Shown: positions 26,623 to 37,410, counted from the first letter of the stretch. The stretch: DNA of 64,000 nt from Sulfuriferula nivalis (GCF_009937995.1 NZ_AP021881.1:1674001-1738000); one strand, 5' to 3'. Numbers and translations: made by a program. Notes: generated by a model not told the origin, from the letters alone.

Positions 26623-29600
26623 TTACGCAGCGAGTACTAAACTATCCAGCGGTTTTGGCATTTCTATGCCATAACCTTGCGCATAATCCACACCTATCTC
26701 GCCTAAGATTTCCAAGATGGCATCGTTTTCTACGTATTCAGCAATGATTTTTAATCCTAATGCATTACCTATGCTGTACATAGCTTTAACCATAGCCACA
26801 TCAGCTTGCGATTTTTCCAAATCACGTACAAAAACGCCATCAATTTTAAGATAATCAACATGTAGATTTTTTAAATATGCAAAGGATGAATAACCAGAGC
26901 CAAAATCATCCAATGAGAATCTGCAACCAAAAGCACGTACAGTTTCGATAAACTGCTGTGCATCTGTTAAGTTCGTCATAAATGCTGTTTCGGTCAATTC
27001 GAAAATTATCTTATTTGCAGGTAATGTTGGCGACTGCAGATGCGAAATGATGAAATCAAGTACATCATTATTTGTCAGCGAATGTCCTGACAAGTTAATA
27101 GATACGCCACTGATAAACTCTAGTTTATCCCCCTGACTTTCAAGCCATGCGAAACTTTGCTGCAAAACCCATAAATCTATATCTGCTGAACGTTGCCATT
27201 TTTCGGCAGCGAGTATGAATTCTTGAGGATTAGTTGTCAGGCTCTTATCAATACCCAATAAAATCTCATAATGCGGTAATGAGCCACTCGAAGCATCAAT
27301 TGCTTGTATGCGCTGGCAACGTAAATATAACAAATGATCATTCAGAACATGATCAATCAAGCCTGCCCACTTAAACAAGGATTCTTCGTGTTGGATTTGC
27401 GCGCTATTTGCCGCATAAATTTGTACCGAATTATGTCCATGGGTTTTCGCAATCACACAAGCTGAACCTACACTACGTAATAATTGCGGGACGGTATTGA
27501 GTTCATTACTTATTTGCACCACCCCTATACTTGCTGCGATTACAAATTGTTTATCCTGACAGGCAATGCGTTTTGAAGATAGCGCTACTAGCAGTTGCTG
27601 CATAAGTTTCTCAGCATCTTCCGCATTTGCTTTATGCAACAATAAAGCGAAAGTATTGTCGCTGAGACGAGCAAACTGAACTGATGATGGCAATGCTGTA
27701 GTAATTAAATCAAGAATTGACAGCAGTGACTCATCGGCTTCCTGGCCATCGCAGTTTGCATAAAGAACATTTAACTGGTCAAACATGATCATACACAACA
27801 CGGCATCTACTTGCTGTGCAACATAGCGTATACAAGCCTCTTCCAATTTTGCCATCAAGCCTTTACGATTTAACAATCCAGAAAAATCGTCCTTCATGAC
27901 CTGACGGTAAACTTTATCATACGCACTGAACATGACTGTACGTGCTGCGCGTTCCATGAAAGGCAGGTCAAATTCATGATTCGCCGTCACCGTACCCGCT
28001 GCCATAGCCTCTGCAAGCGTGTCCTTATGAAACTCACGAATCAGCGTGGCTGAACGGTTCATTAATACGTAGGCTGATGCAACTTGATTCATCCATATGA
28101 TTTGATAGGGTACAAATACTTTTTCTACCTTAATACATAACCATGCACCCGTGCGTAACATCGTAATCGTGTCATCAACATGATCGATCTTGATATCCGG
28201 GGTGGGTTGCATTTGCTCACGCTGTTCGCATGCATTGGCAGTTAACTTAACCTTGTCCTGCCGAGTTTGCTCTATAGGTGAAACAAGTTCTTCAAGTATA
28301 TGATTTACATCTGAAAATATATGGTTATCTTGCTCAAACTGGTCAACAATCTGATTTACTAAAGTATGTAATAACTGACTTAATTGTGCATCAAACAAAT
28401 GCCCATCATCATCTGCCGCAATATAAAAACGCTCTATTAAATTCACGGTCTGTTGTGCCGGATGTTTGCTACTGCTCAGGAAGTCGCTATCCAGCAATGC
28501 GAGCTTGAGTAAGGTCAGTTCTAGTTTTTTAAGCAAATCTCTGATATCTGAAGATAATTCATTATTTGCCAAAGGACTCGCAAATAATTGATCAAATAAG
28601 CGGACTGATTGCCATAATTCTGAATTCTCTGGAATTTGCGGTGCTACACTTTGTAGCCAGTTAGCAATGTCTGGTGTGTTACCCTGCCCTGACATCTCTT
28701 GCCAATGCGATTGGTGTGCATTAAGCGCACTAATGAGCTGGCTAATATCATTTGCAGTCGGTTGTAACTCAGTTTCTGACTGATTAAATGTTTCCGTTGA
28801 GTTAAAAACGGCATGTGCTGCAGGTACGGCAGACAACACTTGAGCAGACGAAGATGTCGCGGGTGGCAATTGCCGCAAATATTCAATAATTCTCTCTACA
28901 CTTGTGGGTGCGGTCTGAGCAATCGATGGCTGAGTTTGTGTAACTAACTGCTGTAATCCATATTCAGCCCCTACTCTGTCACCCTGTGTAAAACCAGCAG
29001 TAGCACTTGGTAAAAAAGGGTAAGTACCCATAGATGGTGCTGATTGCTGCATAGGCATGTTCGGCAACATGGCGGCAATATTACGCAAGAAACCATCCAG
29101 GCTGACGCCATGCGCTTCTGCAGATGGATAAGTCACACTATTATTTACTGTGTTTTGCGTGACTGCAGCAGCTTGTTCAGGAAATGTTGGGCTATGCGGT
29201 GTAAGGTAAGGTGTCGCAACCGATGGTTGCCGAGAGGGTGACGATGCAACCCGTACCTGTGGTAATGCAATATAGTCCAAACTAGTGTTCAGTTGCCGAT
29301 AAAAATCGCTCATCGACGCAAGCAAAGAATCGTAAAATAATTTATATAAGACAGACAGCACGGGGGACTTAAAATGTGCATCCGCTATGACATCACGTAA
29401 CGTTTGCAGCAGGAAACTCGGCCCATAAGGATTATCCTGACCGCTCAATGACTGACCCAATAGGATTGCATAGCGAGTTTCAAATTCAAAAATTGGCGCA
29501 GAAAACTCCAGATCCAATTTTGTGGTTAGTGTCGAAATCGTCAACCACTCATCAAATTCATCCAATGCTACCAATGATAAGGAGTCAGCATCCTTCGCAG

Positions 29601-30198
29601 TAGGCAATTGCTCATTTGATGGCTTACGCTGGATATAATTATCCGCCAGAAAAGCACGTTCAATTTTCCCCCGCTGCGCGTCAATCAAAGGGTAGGAATT
29701 ATTGATAATCCATCTATCTTCTAAACTACCAGCATTGTTAGCTGAAAAATTAATCCGATTAGCCACGCTCAGGTAAAAGTGATCAATCACCTGTTTGATA
29801 AAGTGCTGATATATTTCATGACACTGTGCTAACGCCTGTTGCTGCTGATTACGACTCTGTGTTTGCTTAGTTACTACTGGCGCAGGCGCTGATTTTGCTA
29901 AGGCAAGCAATGCTGCATAGGACGGCTCTGGGAATGGCGATATGATTAAACCTAATGAAGATCCAGCAACTCGAATTACACGACCGCTAATAACGTAGTC
30001 AACCTTATCCAGATTTGAACGGAAGTGTATATCAACTTGTTGTTCATGAAAATCAGTCAATGACTGTTTGGTATTTACACTGAACAAAACACCATTTGTT
30101 GAAAAATCATGAATTTCGCCCGTTACTAAACCACTGTACTGCCCTTGTAGAGTGGCAGTTTGAGCAATGGCAATACGTTGAAACCGACGTTTTTCCAT
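26623..30198 (-). CDS. PilZ-DUF1631-GGDEF(degenerate)-EAL multidomain protein
   Basis: A 1,191-residue cytoplasmic c-di-GMP protein. Residues 1-100 are PilZ-like (starts MEKRRFQRIAIAQTATLQG; GEIHDFSTNGV corresponds to the second ligand motif). Residues about 115-750 fit DUF1631, with GQSLSGQDNPYGPSFLLQTL and the later WLCIKVEKVFVPYQIIWMNQ barrel. The GGDEF domain is degenerate (SDNTF in place of GGDEF). The EAL domain keeps ELTET, DDFGSGYSS, KIDG, AEYVEN and QGYGI, although the signature itself reads EIL. A phosphodiesterase or c-di-GMP effector is likely. It lies convergent to the disrupted diguanylate cyclase, 147 bases away. Confidence 0.85.
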   Translation of the reverse strand: MEKRRFQRIAIAQTATLQGQYSGLVTGEIHDFSTNGVLFSVNTKQSLTDFHEQQVDIHFRSNLDKVDYVISGRVIRVAGSSLGLIISPFPEPSYAALLALAKSAPAPVVTKQTQSRNQQQQALAQCHEIYQHFIKQVIDHFYLSVANRINFSANNAGSLEDRWIINNSYPLIDAQRGKIERAFLADNYIQRKPSNEQLPTAKDADSLSLVALDEFDEWLTISTLTTKLDLEFSAPIFEFETRYAILLGQSLSGQDNPYGPSFLLQTLRDVIADAHFKSPVLSVLYKLFYDSLLASMSDFYRQLNTSLDYIALPQVRVASSPSRQPSVATPYLTPHSPTFPEQAAAVTQNTVNNSVTYPSAEAHGVSLDGFLRNIAAMLPNMPMQQSAPSMGTYPFLPSATAGFTQGDRVGAEYGLQQLVTQTQPSIAQTAPTSVERIIEYLRQLPPATSSSAQVLSAVPAAHAVFNSTETFNQSETELQPTANDISQLISALNAHQSHWQEMSGQGNTPDIANWLQSVAPQIPENSELWQSVRLFDQLFASPLANNELSSDIRDLLKKLELTLLKLALLDSDFLSSSKHPAQQTVNLIERFYIAADDDGHLFDAQLSQLLHTLVNQIVDQFEQDNHIFSDVNHILEELVSPIEQTRQDKVKLTANACEQREQMQPTPDIKIDHVDDTITMLRTGAWLCIKVEKVFVPYQIIWMNQVASAYVLMNRSATLIREFHKDTLAEAMAAGTVTANHEFDLPFMERAARTVMFSAYDKVYRQVMKDDFSGLLNRKGLMAKLEEACIRYVAQQVDAVLCMIMFDQLNVLYANCDGQEADESLLSILDLITTALPSSVQFARLSDNTFALLLHKANAEDAEKLMQQLLVALSSKRIACQDKQFVIAASIGVVQISNELNTVPQLLRSVGSACVIAKTHGHNSVQIYAANSAQIQHEESLFKWAGLIDHVLNDHLLYLRCQRIQAIDASSGSLPHYEILLGIDKSLTTNPQEFILAAEKWQRSADIDLWVLQQSFAWLESQGDKLEFISGVSINLSGHSLTNNDVLDFIISHLQSPTLPANKIIFELTETAFMTNLTDAQQFIETVRAFGCRFSLDDFGSGYSSFAYLKNLHVDYLKIDGVFVRDLEKSQADVAMVKAMYSIGNALGLKIIAEYVENDAILEILGEIGVDYAQGYGIEMPKPLDSLVLAA

Positions 30199-30221
30199 GA
30201 GGTATGTTTGTCCTTGACTCG

Positions 30222-31133
30222 CTATTTAATTATATTACTATCCAGCAACCAATTCGGTGAGACTATAAAACCTCGCGTTTGTTCATACCAAACGCCGTCT
30301 TGCATGACTAATCCAGCAACTAAAACGGGTAATGGGTGCAACGTAAAATGCGCAGATAAATGTAACACAAAATCCGCCTCACTCAATAAGCAAGTTGCAT
30401 CAAATATGATAGCAGGAGTTAACCATTCTAATCGAGGCAGAACTCGCCAGAGTAAATCTGGAGATAAATTTAATTGCCCCCAGCGAGCCCACCACGCTTG
30501 TAGATGTTGCGTTGATAATCCAGATGCCGGCTGTGGTGTGGTATTTGCTGGATAAAACAGCCAGCCCTTTAGCAAGGCTCTTGCACGGACGGGTTCATAA
30601 GCTATTGGCAAACTGGCCTGCCCTTCGGGCAAGTTGGCTAACTGTAGTTGCTTATCACGAAGATGTGCTACTTTGAGATCCAGCCTGTCCCGTGTCATGC
30701 TGCCAACGTAGCCTGCAAATCCGGCGTTACAGTCAATTTGCAAATAAAACTTAACGGATGCTTCCCAGTGTTGCAACGCACTGTGCTGGTCACGCCATAG
30801 CAGATCATATTCACCTAGGACTATTCGTTCCGATTTCACAACTTGATTCGTGACAAACCAGGTTGCAGGCATGAGATGCGCCATCCAATAGCTCAATAAC
30901 ACCTCAAAATAGCGTCCCAAGCGCTGCGGAGAAGCTACTGCAATCCAATTGATCAGAGGTGCTGGGTTTGCATCTAAAGCAAGCAGTTGTGGCATTGCAG
31001 CATCCAGCCAAGCCAAACACTCAGTATCGGAAATTAACCAGTCCGCCTCTGCCAAAAGATTAGGTGCTGCCATCACCCACACCAAATCACGCACTTGCGC
31101 AGTTTTGAATGGGGTGAGGCGAGTCAGATTCAC
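30222..31133 (-). CDS. DUF1853 family protein
   Basis: A 303-residue protein matching DUF1853: VRDLVWVMAAPNLL near the start, SPQRLGRYFEVLLSYWM, GEYDLLWRDQHSALQHWEASVKFYL (resembling a nuclease-like core), and YVGSMTRDRLDLK. The E/D...E-x-K spacing in that central part recalls PD-(D/E)XK folds, but function is unknown. It starts at GTG overlapping the Rieske gene stop (GTGA), so the two are translationally coupled. Confidence 0.75.
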   Translation of the reverse strand: MNLTRLTPFKTAQVRDLVWVMAAPNLLAEADWLISDTECLAWLDAAMPQLLALDANPAPLINWIAVASPQRLGRYFEVLLSYWMAHLMPATWFVTNQVVKSERIVLGEYDLLWRDQHSALQHWEASVKFYLQIDCNAGFAGYVGSMTRDRLDLKVAHLRDKQLQLANLPEGQASLPIAYEPVRARALLKGWLFYPANTTPQPASGLSTQHLQAWWARWGQLNLSPDLLWRVLPRLEWLTPAIIFDATCLLSEADFVLHLSAHFTLHPLPVLVAGLVMQDGVWYEQTRGFIVSPNWLLDSNIIK

Positions 31134-32236
31134 ACTAGATGTGGAGATAATTGACGTCGGATAAACTCATGAAAATGCACCATACCATCCTCCATAGGTG
31201 ATTGATAAGGCCCTGCCTCATCAAGTCCTTGCTGGTAAAGTGCCCGACGACCAGCTTGCATGCGGCGACAAATTTCATCATCCTCGACTGCAGTCTCGGC
31301 ATAAGCGGCCTGTTCGGCTTCAACGAATTCACGCTCAAATAGCACAATGTCTTCAGGGTAATAAAACTCGACCACATTGCGGCAAGATTCTATTCCTGTC
31401 GGAATTATCGTGCTAATCACCAACACATGCGGATACCATTCAACCATGATATTTGGATAGTAAGTTAGCCAGATAGCGCCATGCTTAGGGATTACACCGT
31501 TAGAATATTGCAATACCTGATCTTGCCACTGTTGATACACAGCACTGCCAGATTTACTCAAGCCGCGTGCAACGCCGACAGTCTGCACGCTGTACCAATC
31601 ACCATATTCCCATTTCAAATCATTGCAGGTAACAAAATTACCCAGCCCAGGGTGAAATGGCTCTACGTGATAATCCTCCAGATAAACCTCAATAAAGGTT
31701 TTCCAGTTAAACGCATAATCTTCGACCATGACACGGTCGAGCATGTAGCCTTCAAAATTAAGCGTGTCAGCAACACCTAACTTGGCGAAATCAGCTGCAA
31801 CATCACGCTCACCGTTAAAAAGTAAACCATGCCAGTTCTGTAAAGGTGATTTACCCAAATTTAGACATGGATTACCTGGAAAATGAGGGGCGCCCAGCAG
31901 CGTACCTTCCAGATCATAGGTCCAGCGGTGCAATGGGCAAACGATATTGCGCGCATGGCCTCGCCCATCTAGCATCATTGCCTGGCGATGACGACAAACG
32001 TTAGACAGCATCTGAGTGCCTTGTGCATTGCGCACCAGCACACTGGCTTGCTGCTGAGTTTCTAACACTTGATAATCGCCGATATTCGGCACCATGATTT
32101 CATGACCGATATAATTCGGCCCTTGTGCAAACAAATACTGCTGCTCTAACGCGTAAATTTCAGGATCAAAATACCAACTGATTGGTAATTGAGGAGTAGT
32201 GTGTGTCAATTGCGACACGACAGCTAAATTGGACAT
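31130..32236 (-). CDS. Rieske aromatic ring-hydroxylating-type oxygenase, alpha subunit
   Basis: A 368-residue non-haem iron oxygenase. The Rieske [2Fe-2S] ligands are in CRH...CPLH (about residues 75-100), and the mononuclear iron site is in EDYHVEPFHPGL (D-x-H-x4-H). Both centres are complete. No reductase or ferredoxin gene is adjacent, so the electron donor must come from elsewhere. The substrate is unknown. I use the ATG at 32236 (MSNLAVVSQ) and not the TTG at 32272. It is divergent from xseB with 186 bases between. Confidence 0.83.
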   Translation of the reverse strand: MSNLAVVSQLTHTTPQLPISWYFDPEIYALEQQYLFAQGPNYIGHEIMVPNIGDYQVLETQQQASVLVRNAQGTQMLSNVCRHRQAMMLDGRGHARNIVCPLHRWTYDLEGTLLGAPHFPGNPCLNLGKSPLQNWHGLLFNGERDVAADFAKLGVADTLNFEGYMLDRVMVEDYAFNWKTFIEVYLEDYHVEPFHPGLGNFVTCNDLKWEYGDWYSVQTVGVARGLSKSGSAVYQQWQDQVLQYSNGVIPKHGAIWLTYYPNIMVEWYPHVLVISTIIPTGIESCRNVVEFYYPEDIVLFEREFVEAEQAAYAETAVEDDEICRRMQAGRRALYQQGLDEAGPYQSPMEDGMVHFHEFIRRQLSPHLV

Positions 32237-32422
32237 AAACGAGTACACCCCAAAAGAAGTGACCAAAAACAATCAAGACGGCACAACAGCCGCTTAACCC
32301 CCATAAATAAAGTAAATTCAATCAATAAGAAAGCGCCCAATTATCTCTAAAATTAGCATTAAAGGCAATTATTCGGTAATATTTGTACCCTTACCTATGC
32401 AATTTACTGAACCTTCATCAAT

Positions 32423-32668
32423 ATGACTCGTCGCGCCAGCGCTCAACCCGCCAATTTTGAAGCAGCTACCACTGAATTAGAGCGTATCGTTGCTGATATG
32501 GAATCCGGGCAACTTACCTTAGAGCAGTCGCTTGCCAGCTACCAACGCGGGGCCGAATTATTACAATTTTGCCAAACTGCGCTTAATGCTGCCCAACAAC
32601 AAGTACAGATACTTGAAAATGGCACGCTAAACAATTTTAATAGCCCTAATTCACAAGATGACAACTGA
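32423..32668 (+). CDS. xseB: Exodeoxyribonuclease VII small subunit
   Basis: An 81-residue protein with the XseB pattern NFEAATTELERIVADMESGQLTLEQSLASYQRGAEL, a two-helix coiled coil that binds the large subunit XseA. It overlaps ispA by 11 bases, the widespread xseB-ispA-dxs operon arrangement. The partner xseA is not in the window. Confidence 0.95.
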   Translation: MTRRASAQPANFEAATTELERIVADMESGQLTLEQSLASYQRGAELLQFCQTALNAAQQQVQILENGTLNNFNSPNSQDDN

Positions 32669-33545
32669 CTTTTTAACTTGGTCTACCGCCCTGCAGACAC
32701 GCATGGAAATCGTGCTGTCTACTCATTTACCGGCCGCTGATATTGCTCCCAAGACTTTGCATCAGGCTATGCGTTATGCGGTACTGGAAGGCGGTAAACG
32801 AGTACGCCCCCTGCTTGCCTTCGCCGCTGGGGAAATTACACAAGCACAACCTGAACGAGTAGAAATTGCTGCTGCAGCGGTTGAACTGATACACGCCTAC
32901 TCATTGGTGCATGACGACATGCCAGCCATGGATAATGATGTGCTGAGGCGTGGCAAACCAACCTGTCATGTGGAATTTGGCGAAGCCACTGCATTACTGG
33001 TAGGTGATAGTTTGCAAACACTGGCATTTGATTTACTTGCCAGTCACACATTGAATGATAATGCGCAACAACAGTTGCACATGATCAAAATACTCGCCAA
33101 TGCATCAGGTTCTCGTGGCATGGCAGGTGGACAAGCAATTGACCTGGCTAGCGTTGGTGTTGCGATCAGTCTGCCTGAGCTAGAATTCATGCATATCCAC
33201 AAAACTGGCGCATTAATCCGTGCGGCTGTATTGCTAGGTGCGCATTGCGGTCAACTTGACCCCGCTCAGATCGAAAAACTCGATCATTACGCCAAATGTG
33301 TAGGCTTAGCATTTCAAGTCGTTGACGATATTCTAGATGCAAGCGCACCTACTGCCATTTTAGGTAAAACTGCAGGAAAAGATGCGGCAGATAACAAACC
33401 CACTTATGTCAGCTTGATGGGTATGACTGAAGCGAAGTCACTTGCAGCGTCGCTGCATCAGGATGCGCTCCTTGCTATCCAAGGGTTTGAACATAACCAA
33501 CGTCTGCGTGAAATGGCCGACTTTATCATACAGAGAACATTTTGA
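32658..33545 (+). CDS. ispA: Farnesyl diphosphate synthase (polyprenyl synthetase)
   Basis: A 295-residue trans-isoprenyl diphosphate synthase making C15 farnesyl diphosphate from IPP and DMAPP. The first aspartate-rich motif ([10 protein letters not shown]), the GGKRVRPLL lysine/arginine motif and the second DDILD are intact. It overlaps xseB upstream and dxs downstream (TTGA), so the isoprenoid pathway's first enzyme and this chain-elongation enzyme are made together. Confidence 0.95.
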   Translation: MTTDFLTWSTALQTRMEIVLSTHLPAADIAPKTLHQAMRYAVLEGGKRVRPLLAFAAGEITQAQPERVEIAAAAVELIHAYSLVHDDMPAMDNDVLRRGKPTCHVEFGEATALLVGDSLQTLAFDLLASHTLNDNAQQQLHMIKILANASGSRGMAGGQAIDLASVGVAISLPELEFMHIHKTGALIRAAVLLGAHCGQLDPAQIEKLDHYAKCVGLAFQVVDDILDASAPTAILGKTAGKDAADNKPTYVSLMGMTEAKSLAASLHQDALLAIQGFEHNQRLREMADFIIQRTF

Positions 33546-35395
33546 TTCCAGACACTTCACTTCTTGCCCGCATTAACGATCCAGAGGCATTGCGCGCACT
33601 GGAACGTGACGAGTTACCCGAATTAGCCCAAGAAATTCGTGATTTTATGCTTGCCAGTATCGCTCAGACAGGTGGTCATTTTGCCTCTAATTTTGGTGCC
33701 GTCGAGCTGAGCATTGCTTTGCATTATGTGTTTAACACGCCTGATGACCGCATAGTCTGGGACGTAGGTCATCAAAGCTATCCACACAAAATCCTCACTG
33801 GACGTCGTACAGCCATGTCAGGTTTGCGCCAGGCGGGTGGGATTGCAGGCTTTCCTAAACGTGAAGAAAGTGAATTTGACACCTTTGGCACAGGGCATTC
33901 CAGCACGTCGATATCAGCAGCACTTGGCATGGCCGTGGCCGCAAAATTATCAGGCTTGGAGCGTCGTGCTATCGCTGTAATAGGTGATGGCGCAATGACC
34001 GCAGGGATGGCGTTTGAGGCATTGAATAATGCGGGTGATATGGATGCCAATCTGCTGGTGATACTCAACGATAACGACATGTCCATTTCACCCAATGTTG
34101 GTGCATTAAATCATTATCTTGCGCGATTAATGTCAGGTAAATTCTATGCTGCAGCTCGTCGTGCCAGTGAAAAGGTATTAGCACATGTCCCGCCTATGCT
34201 TGAGCTGGCAAAACGTGCTGAAGAGCACGTCAAAGGCATGGTTACACCCAGCACCTTATTTGAAGAATTTGGATTTAATTATATCGGCCCCATAGATGGC
34301 CATGATTTGAATGCATTAATTGATACATTAGCCAATATCCGTCGACTGCCTGGCCCGCAATTTCTGCACGTTGTTACTAAAAAGGGTAAAGGATATCCTT
34401 TAGCTGAAGAAAACTCCTGTTTATATCATGGTGTAAGCCCATTTAAACCAGAAGTTGGCGTGCTCGAAAAAGCCTCACCAAAGCCCACTTATACGCAAGT
34501 ATTTGGTGATTGGTTGTGTGATATGGCGGCAATCGACTCCCGTCTTGTTGGCATTACACCTGCGATGCGCGAAGGATCAGGTCTAGTTGCGTTTTCACAA
34601 CAATATCCAGAACGTTATTTTGATGTCGGTATTGCTGAACAACATGCAGTTACCTTTGCGGCCGGATTGGCGGCTGATGGTTACAAACCTGTCGTCGCGA
34701 TTTACTCAACTTTCTTGCAGCGTGCGTACGATCAACTCATCCATGACGTCGCCTTACAGAATCTGCCCGTCGTTTTCGCGATAGATCGTGCTGGATTAGT
34801 CGGTGCGGATGGACCAACCCACGCCGGTAGTTTTGATCTCAGTTACTTGCGCTGCATTCCCAACATGACAGTCATGGCGCCGTCAGATGAAAACGAATGT
34901 CGTCAAATGCTTTATACCGCTATGCAACTGGATGGTCCGAGCGCAGTCCGTTATCCTCGAGGCACAGGACATGGCGCCGCTATCAGCCTGGCTATGCAAG
35001 CTTTACCCATCGGCAAAGGCGTGTTACGTCGTCAAGGGCAGCGTGTGGCTCTGCTGGCATTTGGCAGCATGGTGCAAACTGCCCTCTCCGCTGCTGATAC
35101 CCTCAATGCCAGTGTCGCTGATATGCGCTTTGTGAAACCAATTGACGAAACACTCGTCCTACAATTAGCACAGAGCCATGATTTGATTGTGACGTTGGAA
35201 GAAAATGCCATCATGGGCGGTGCAGGCAGTGCTGTAAGCGAACTATTACGTGCACATAATGTGACTGTACGCGTGATACAACTCGGGCTACCTGACACTT
35301 ATATTGACCATGGCAATCACACTCAAATGCTGGCTGAATGCGGCCTAAGCAGTGATGGAATAATCCATCGCGTTAATCAGGCTTTATCCGAGTAG
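33542..35395 (+). CDS. dxs: 1-deoxy-D-xylulose-5-phosphate synthase
   Basis: A 617-residue thiamine-diphosphate enzyme; first step of the MEP isoprenoid pathway (pyruvate plus glyceraldehyde-3-phosphate to DXP). The ThDP motif [18 protein letters not shown] (residues about 150-167), [16 protein letters not shown], the catalytic Glu region [15 protein letters not shown] and the C-terminal transketolase domain are present. Translation starts at TTG overlapping the ispA stop; AGAGAA lies upstream. A perfect 7-bp stem-loop overlaps the stop codon. Confidence 0.95.
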   Translation: MIPDTSLLARINDPEALRALERDELPELAQEIRDFMLASIAQTGGHFASNFGAVELSIALHYVFNTPDDRIVWDVGHQSYPHKILTGRRTAMSGLRQAGGIAGFPKREESEFDTFGTGHSSTSISAALGMAVAAKLSGLERRAIAVIGDGAMTAGMAFEALNNAGDMDANLLVILNDNDMSISPNVGALNHYLARLMSGKFYAAARRASEKVLAHVPPMLELAKRAEEHVKGMVTPSTLFEEFGFNYIGPIDGHDLNALIDTLANIRRLPGPQFLHVVTKKGKGYPLAEENSCLYHGVSPFKPEVGVLEKASPKPTYTQVFGDWLCDMAAIDSRLVGITPAMREGSGLVAFSQQYPERYFDVGIAEQHAVTFAAGLAADGYKPVVAIYSTFLQRAYDQLIHDVALQNLPVVFAIDRAGLVGADGPTHAGSFDLSYLRCIPNMTVMAPSDENECRQMLYTAMQLDGPSAVRYPRGTGHGAAISLAMQALPIGKGVLRRQGQRVALLAFGSMVQTALSAADTLNASVADMRFVKPIDETLVLQLAQSHDLIVTLEENAIMGGAGSAVSELLRAHNVTVRVIQLGLPDTYIDHGNHTQMLAECGLSSDGIIHRVNQALSE

Positions 35396-35404
35396 TTTAC
35401 TCGG
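35388..35404 (+). terminator. Stem-loop over the dxs stop codon
   Basis: CCGAGTA and TACTCGG form a perfect 7-bp stem with a 3-base loop; the dxs TAG sits at the loop. There is no T-tract, so it is more likely an mRNA 3'-end stabiliser or weak terminator than a classical intrinsic terminator. Confidence 0.45.
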
Positions 35405-35466
35405 GTATTAGCTCGCGCTATACTTAGCACATTACACATTAGTTAATAAACCGAACTGGAATCACC

Positions 35467-36276
35467 ATGAATGATTGTTGCGATATCACCACCGCCATGC
35501 CTGACGTGCAAAATTATGCGGATACCCGTCAAATTGCCATTAATAAAGTCGGCATCAAGTCTATTCGTCACCCTGTCAAAGTTCAGGACAAGAGCATGGG
35601 CGTACAGCACACTATCGCCAATTTCAATATGTATGTGTATTTGCCACACAATTTCAAAGGCACACATATGTCGCGTTTTGTGCAGATACTCAATAGTAAT
35701 GAACGTGAAATATCCATAGAAAACTTTGAAACTATGTTACGCCTAATGGTTGAACGTTTAGAAGCAGAATCCGGTTATATTGAGATGAGCTTCCCCTATT
35801 TCATTAACAAAACAGCACCAATATCAGGCGTACAAAGTTTAATGGATTACGACGTTACCCTCATCGGTGCAATAGAAAATGGCGAGTACGTCCACACTAC
35901 CAAAGTAGTCGTACCTGTTACCAGCCTATGTCCGTGTTCGAAAAAAATATCTGACTATGGCGCCCATAATCAACGCTCACACGTCACCATAAGCGCTCGT
36001 ACCAATGATTTCATGTGGATAGAGGATATCGTTGCCATCGCTGAGAGTCAGGCTTCCTGTGAATTATATGGCTTGCTTAAACGCCCAGATGAAAAATATG
36101 TGACTGAGCGTGCCTATGACAACCCTAAATTTGTGGAAGATATGGTACGCGACGTTGCTGCTGCCATAGACAGAGAGCCGCGCATCGACAGTTATGTTGT
36201 TGAAAGTGAGAACTTTGAATCTATCCACAACCATTCTGCTTACGCGTTAATTGAACGCGATAAACGCGCAAAATAA
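35467..36276 (+). CDS. folE2: GTP cyclohydrolase I type 2 (FolE2)
   Basis: A 269-residue FolE2/COG1469 enzyme that converts GTP to dihydroneopterin triphosphate for folate (and queuosine) synthesis; metal-promiscuous, unlike FolE. Signatures are [14 protein letters not shown], the Cys in [20 protein letters not shown], and [12 protein letters not shown] at the end. The ORF is unique and full length. FolE2 genes are often Zur-regulated; I see no convincing Zur box in the 71 bases upstream. Only 5 bases separate it from the amidotransferase gene. Confidence 0.93.
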   Translation: MNDCCDITTAMPDVQNYADTRQIAINKVGIKSIRHPVKVQDKSMGVQHTIANFNMYVYLPHNFKGTHMSRFVQILNSNEREISIENFETMLRLMVERLEAESGYIEMSFPYFINKTAPISGVQSLMDYDVTLIGAIENGEYVHTTKVVVPVTSLCPCSKKISDYGAHNQRSHVTISARTNDFMWIEDIVAIAESQASCELYGLLKRPDEKYVTERAYDNPKFVEDMVRDVAAAIDREPRIDSYVVESENFESIHNHSAYALIERDKRAK

Positions 36277-36281
36277 GCACC

Positions 36282-36989
36282 ATGAAGCCAGTCGCCGTCT
36301 TTCGTCACATAGCTACTGAAGGTGCTGGTTATTTTGCAGATTTTTTAACTGAGCAGGATATCCCCTACCTGCTCATCAAAATTGATGAAGATGAAACTAT
36401 CCCGACTAATCCACTAGATTATTCGGGATTAGTCTTTATGGGTGGCAGTATGAGCGTCAATGACAACCTGCCCTGGATATCTGACTCCCTCAATCTTATA
36501 CGTGCTGCAATAGCTGCAGACGTTCCAGTTTTAGGGCACTGCCTGGGTGGGCAACTCATTTCCAAAGCGCTGGGTGCAGTTGTGAAACTCAACCCTGTGA
36601 AAGAAATAGGCTGGGGCAATGTCACCACCACGAACAACGATGTAGCCAGAGCTTGGTTCGATGGTTTGCAACAATATGACAGTTTTCATTGGCATGGAGA
36701 AACCTTTGAGTTGCCTGAAGGTGCTGTTCACATACTAAAAAGTGCTTACTGTGAAAATCAAGCTTATGCCATAGGCAAGCACCTTGCCTTGCAATGCCAT
36801 GTTGAAATGACCGCAGAGATGGTTAAAACATGGAGTGAAAACGGCATAGCCGAAATCAACGCTGCCAGTGTCAGTCCCGCAGTTCAAACATTAGTTGAAA
36901 TACAATCAGAACTTGATGAAAAAGTGACCCATCTCAATCGTGTCGCCGATCGTTTATACAGTCGCTGGCTTAAGGGGCTCAAGTGTTAA
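36282..36989 (+). CDS. Class I glutamine amidotransferase-like protein
   Basis: A 235-residue protein with the triad nucleophile elbow PVLGHCLGGQL (Cys about residue 87), His in LALQCHVEMT and a following Glu, so it should be an active glutamine amidotransferase or gamma-glutamyl hydrolase of the GMP synthase-like type (GuaA N-terminal family). No synthetase domain is present. It overlaps the next small gene by 7 bases and follows folE2. Specific role unknown. Confidence 0.8.
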   Translation: MKPVAVFRHIATEGAGYFADFLTEQDIPYLLIKIDEDETIPTNPLDYSGLVFMGGSMSVNDNLPWISDSLNLIRAAIAADVPVLGHCLGGQLISKALGAVVKLNPVKEIGWGNVTTTNNDVARAWFDGLQQYDSFHWHGETFELPEGAVHILKSAYCENQAYAIGKHLALQCHVEMTAEMVKTWSENGIAEINAASVSPAVQTLVEIQSELDEKVTHLNRVADRLYSRWLKGLKC

Positions 36990-37243
36990 CCTCGCCCAGT
37001 TTGGCGGAGCTGGAAAACTGCATAGGTCTCGCTTTTATATGGAAAAATGAGCACTATACTGTCGTAGAGATTATCGATTGTCCTCCTACCCTGATAGCAC
37101 AAAAATGTACTAAAGATCAGGTTATGCAAAATGACGTGTATGGACGAGCTCATCGTGAAGTCCGCACCACGATTAGCATCCCCATTTTTAACGCAGATAC
37201 CACTCAGTTACATCCGGAATTCTCTCTCATTCAATTTCGATAG
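36983..37243 (+). CDS. Small conserved-looking hypothetical protein
   Basis: An 86-residue protein starting with GTG, overlapping the amidotransferase gene by 7 bases, which suggests a real coupled gene. Sequence features are LENCIGLAFIWKNEHYTVVEIIDCPPTLIAQK and a C-terminal TISIPIFNADTTQLHPEF; predicted all beta/alpha, soluble, two cysteines. I do not recognise a family. Confidence 0.6.
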   Translation: MLTSPSLAELENCIGLAFIWKNEHYTVVEIIDCPPTLIAQKCTKDQVMQNDVYGRAHREVRTTISIPIFNADTTQLHPEFSLIQFR

Positions 37244-37264
37244 CCTTTTTTTGGATTTTCAATC

Positions 37265-37292
37265 TTGACGAATTTGTTAAAACCAGTATAAT
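37265..37292 (+). promoter_or_regulatory. Promoter of the tRNA-Lys array
   Basis: TTGACG (37265-37270), a 16-base spacer and a perfect TATAAT (37287-37292). Transcription would start a few bases before the first tRNA at 37307, with a G/C-rich discriminator (GCGGCTCTC), as is usual for stable-RNA promoters under stringent control. Confidence 0.75.
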
Positions 37293-37306
37293 TGCGGCTC
37301 TCAACT

Positions 37307-37382
37307 GGGTCGGTAGCTCAGCCGGTAGAGCAGCGGACTTTTAATCCGTTTGTCGCGGGTTCGACCCCCGCCCGACCCACCA
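37307..37382 (+). tRNA. tRNA-Lys (anticodon TTT), first copy
   Basis: A 76-nt cloverleaf with acceptor GGGTCGG pairing CCGACCC, D-loop AGCTCAGCCGGTAGAGC, anticodon stem CGGAC/GTCCG-type arm with CTTTTAA loop, T-arm GCGGGTTCGACCCCCGC, and encoded CCA end. The anticodon TTT reads AAA/AAG. Confidence 0.96.
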
Positions 37383-37410
37383 AGAACACAAGTAACACAT
37401 TGCTCAAAAG

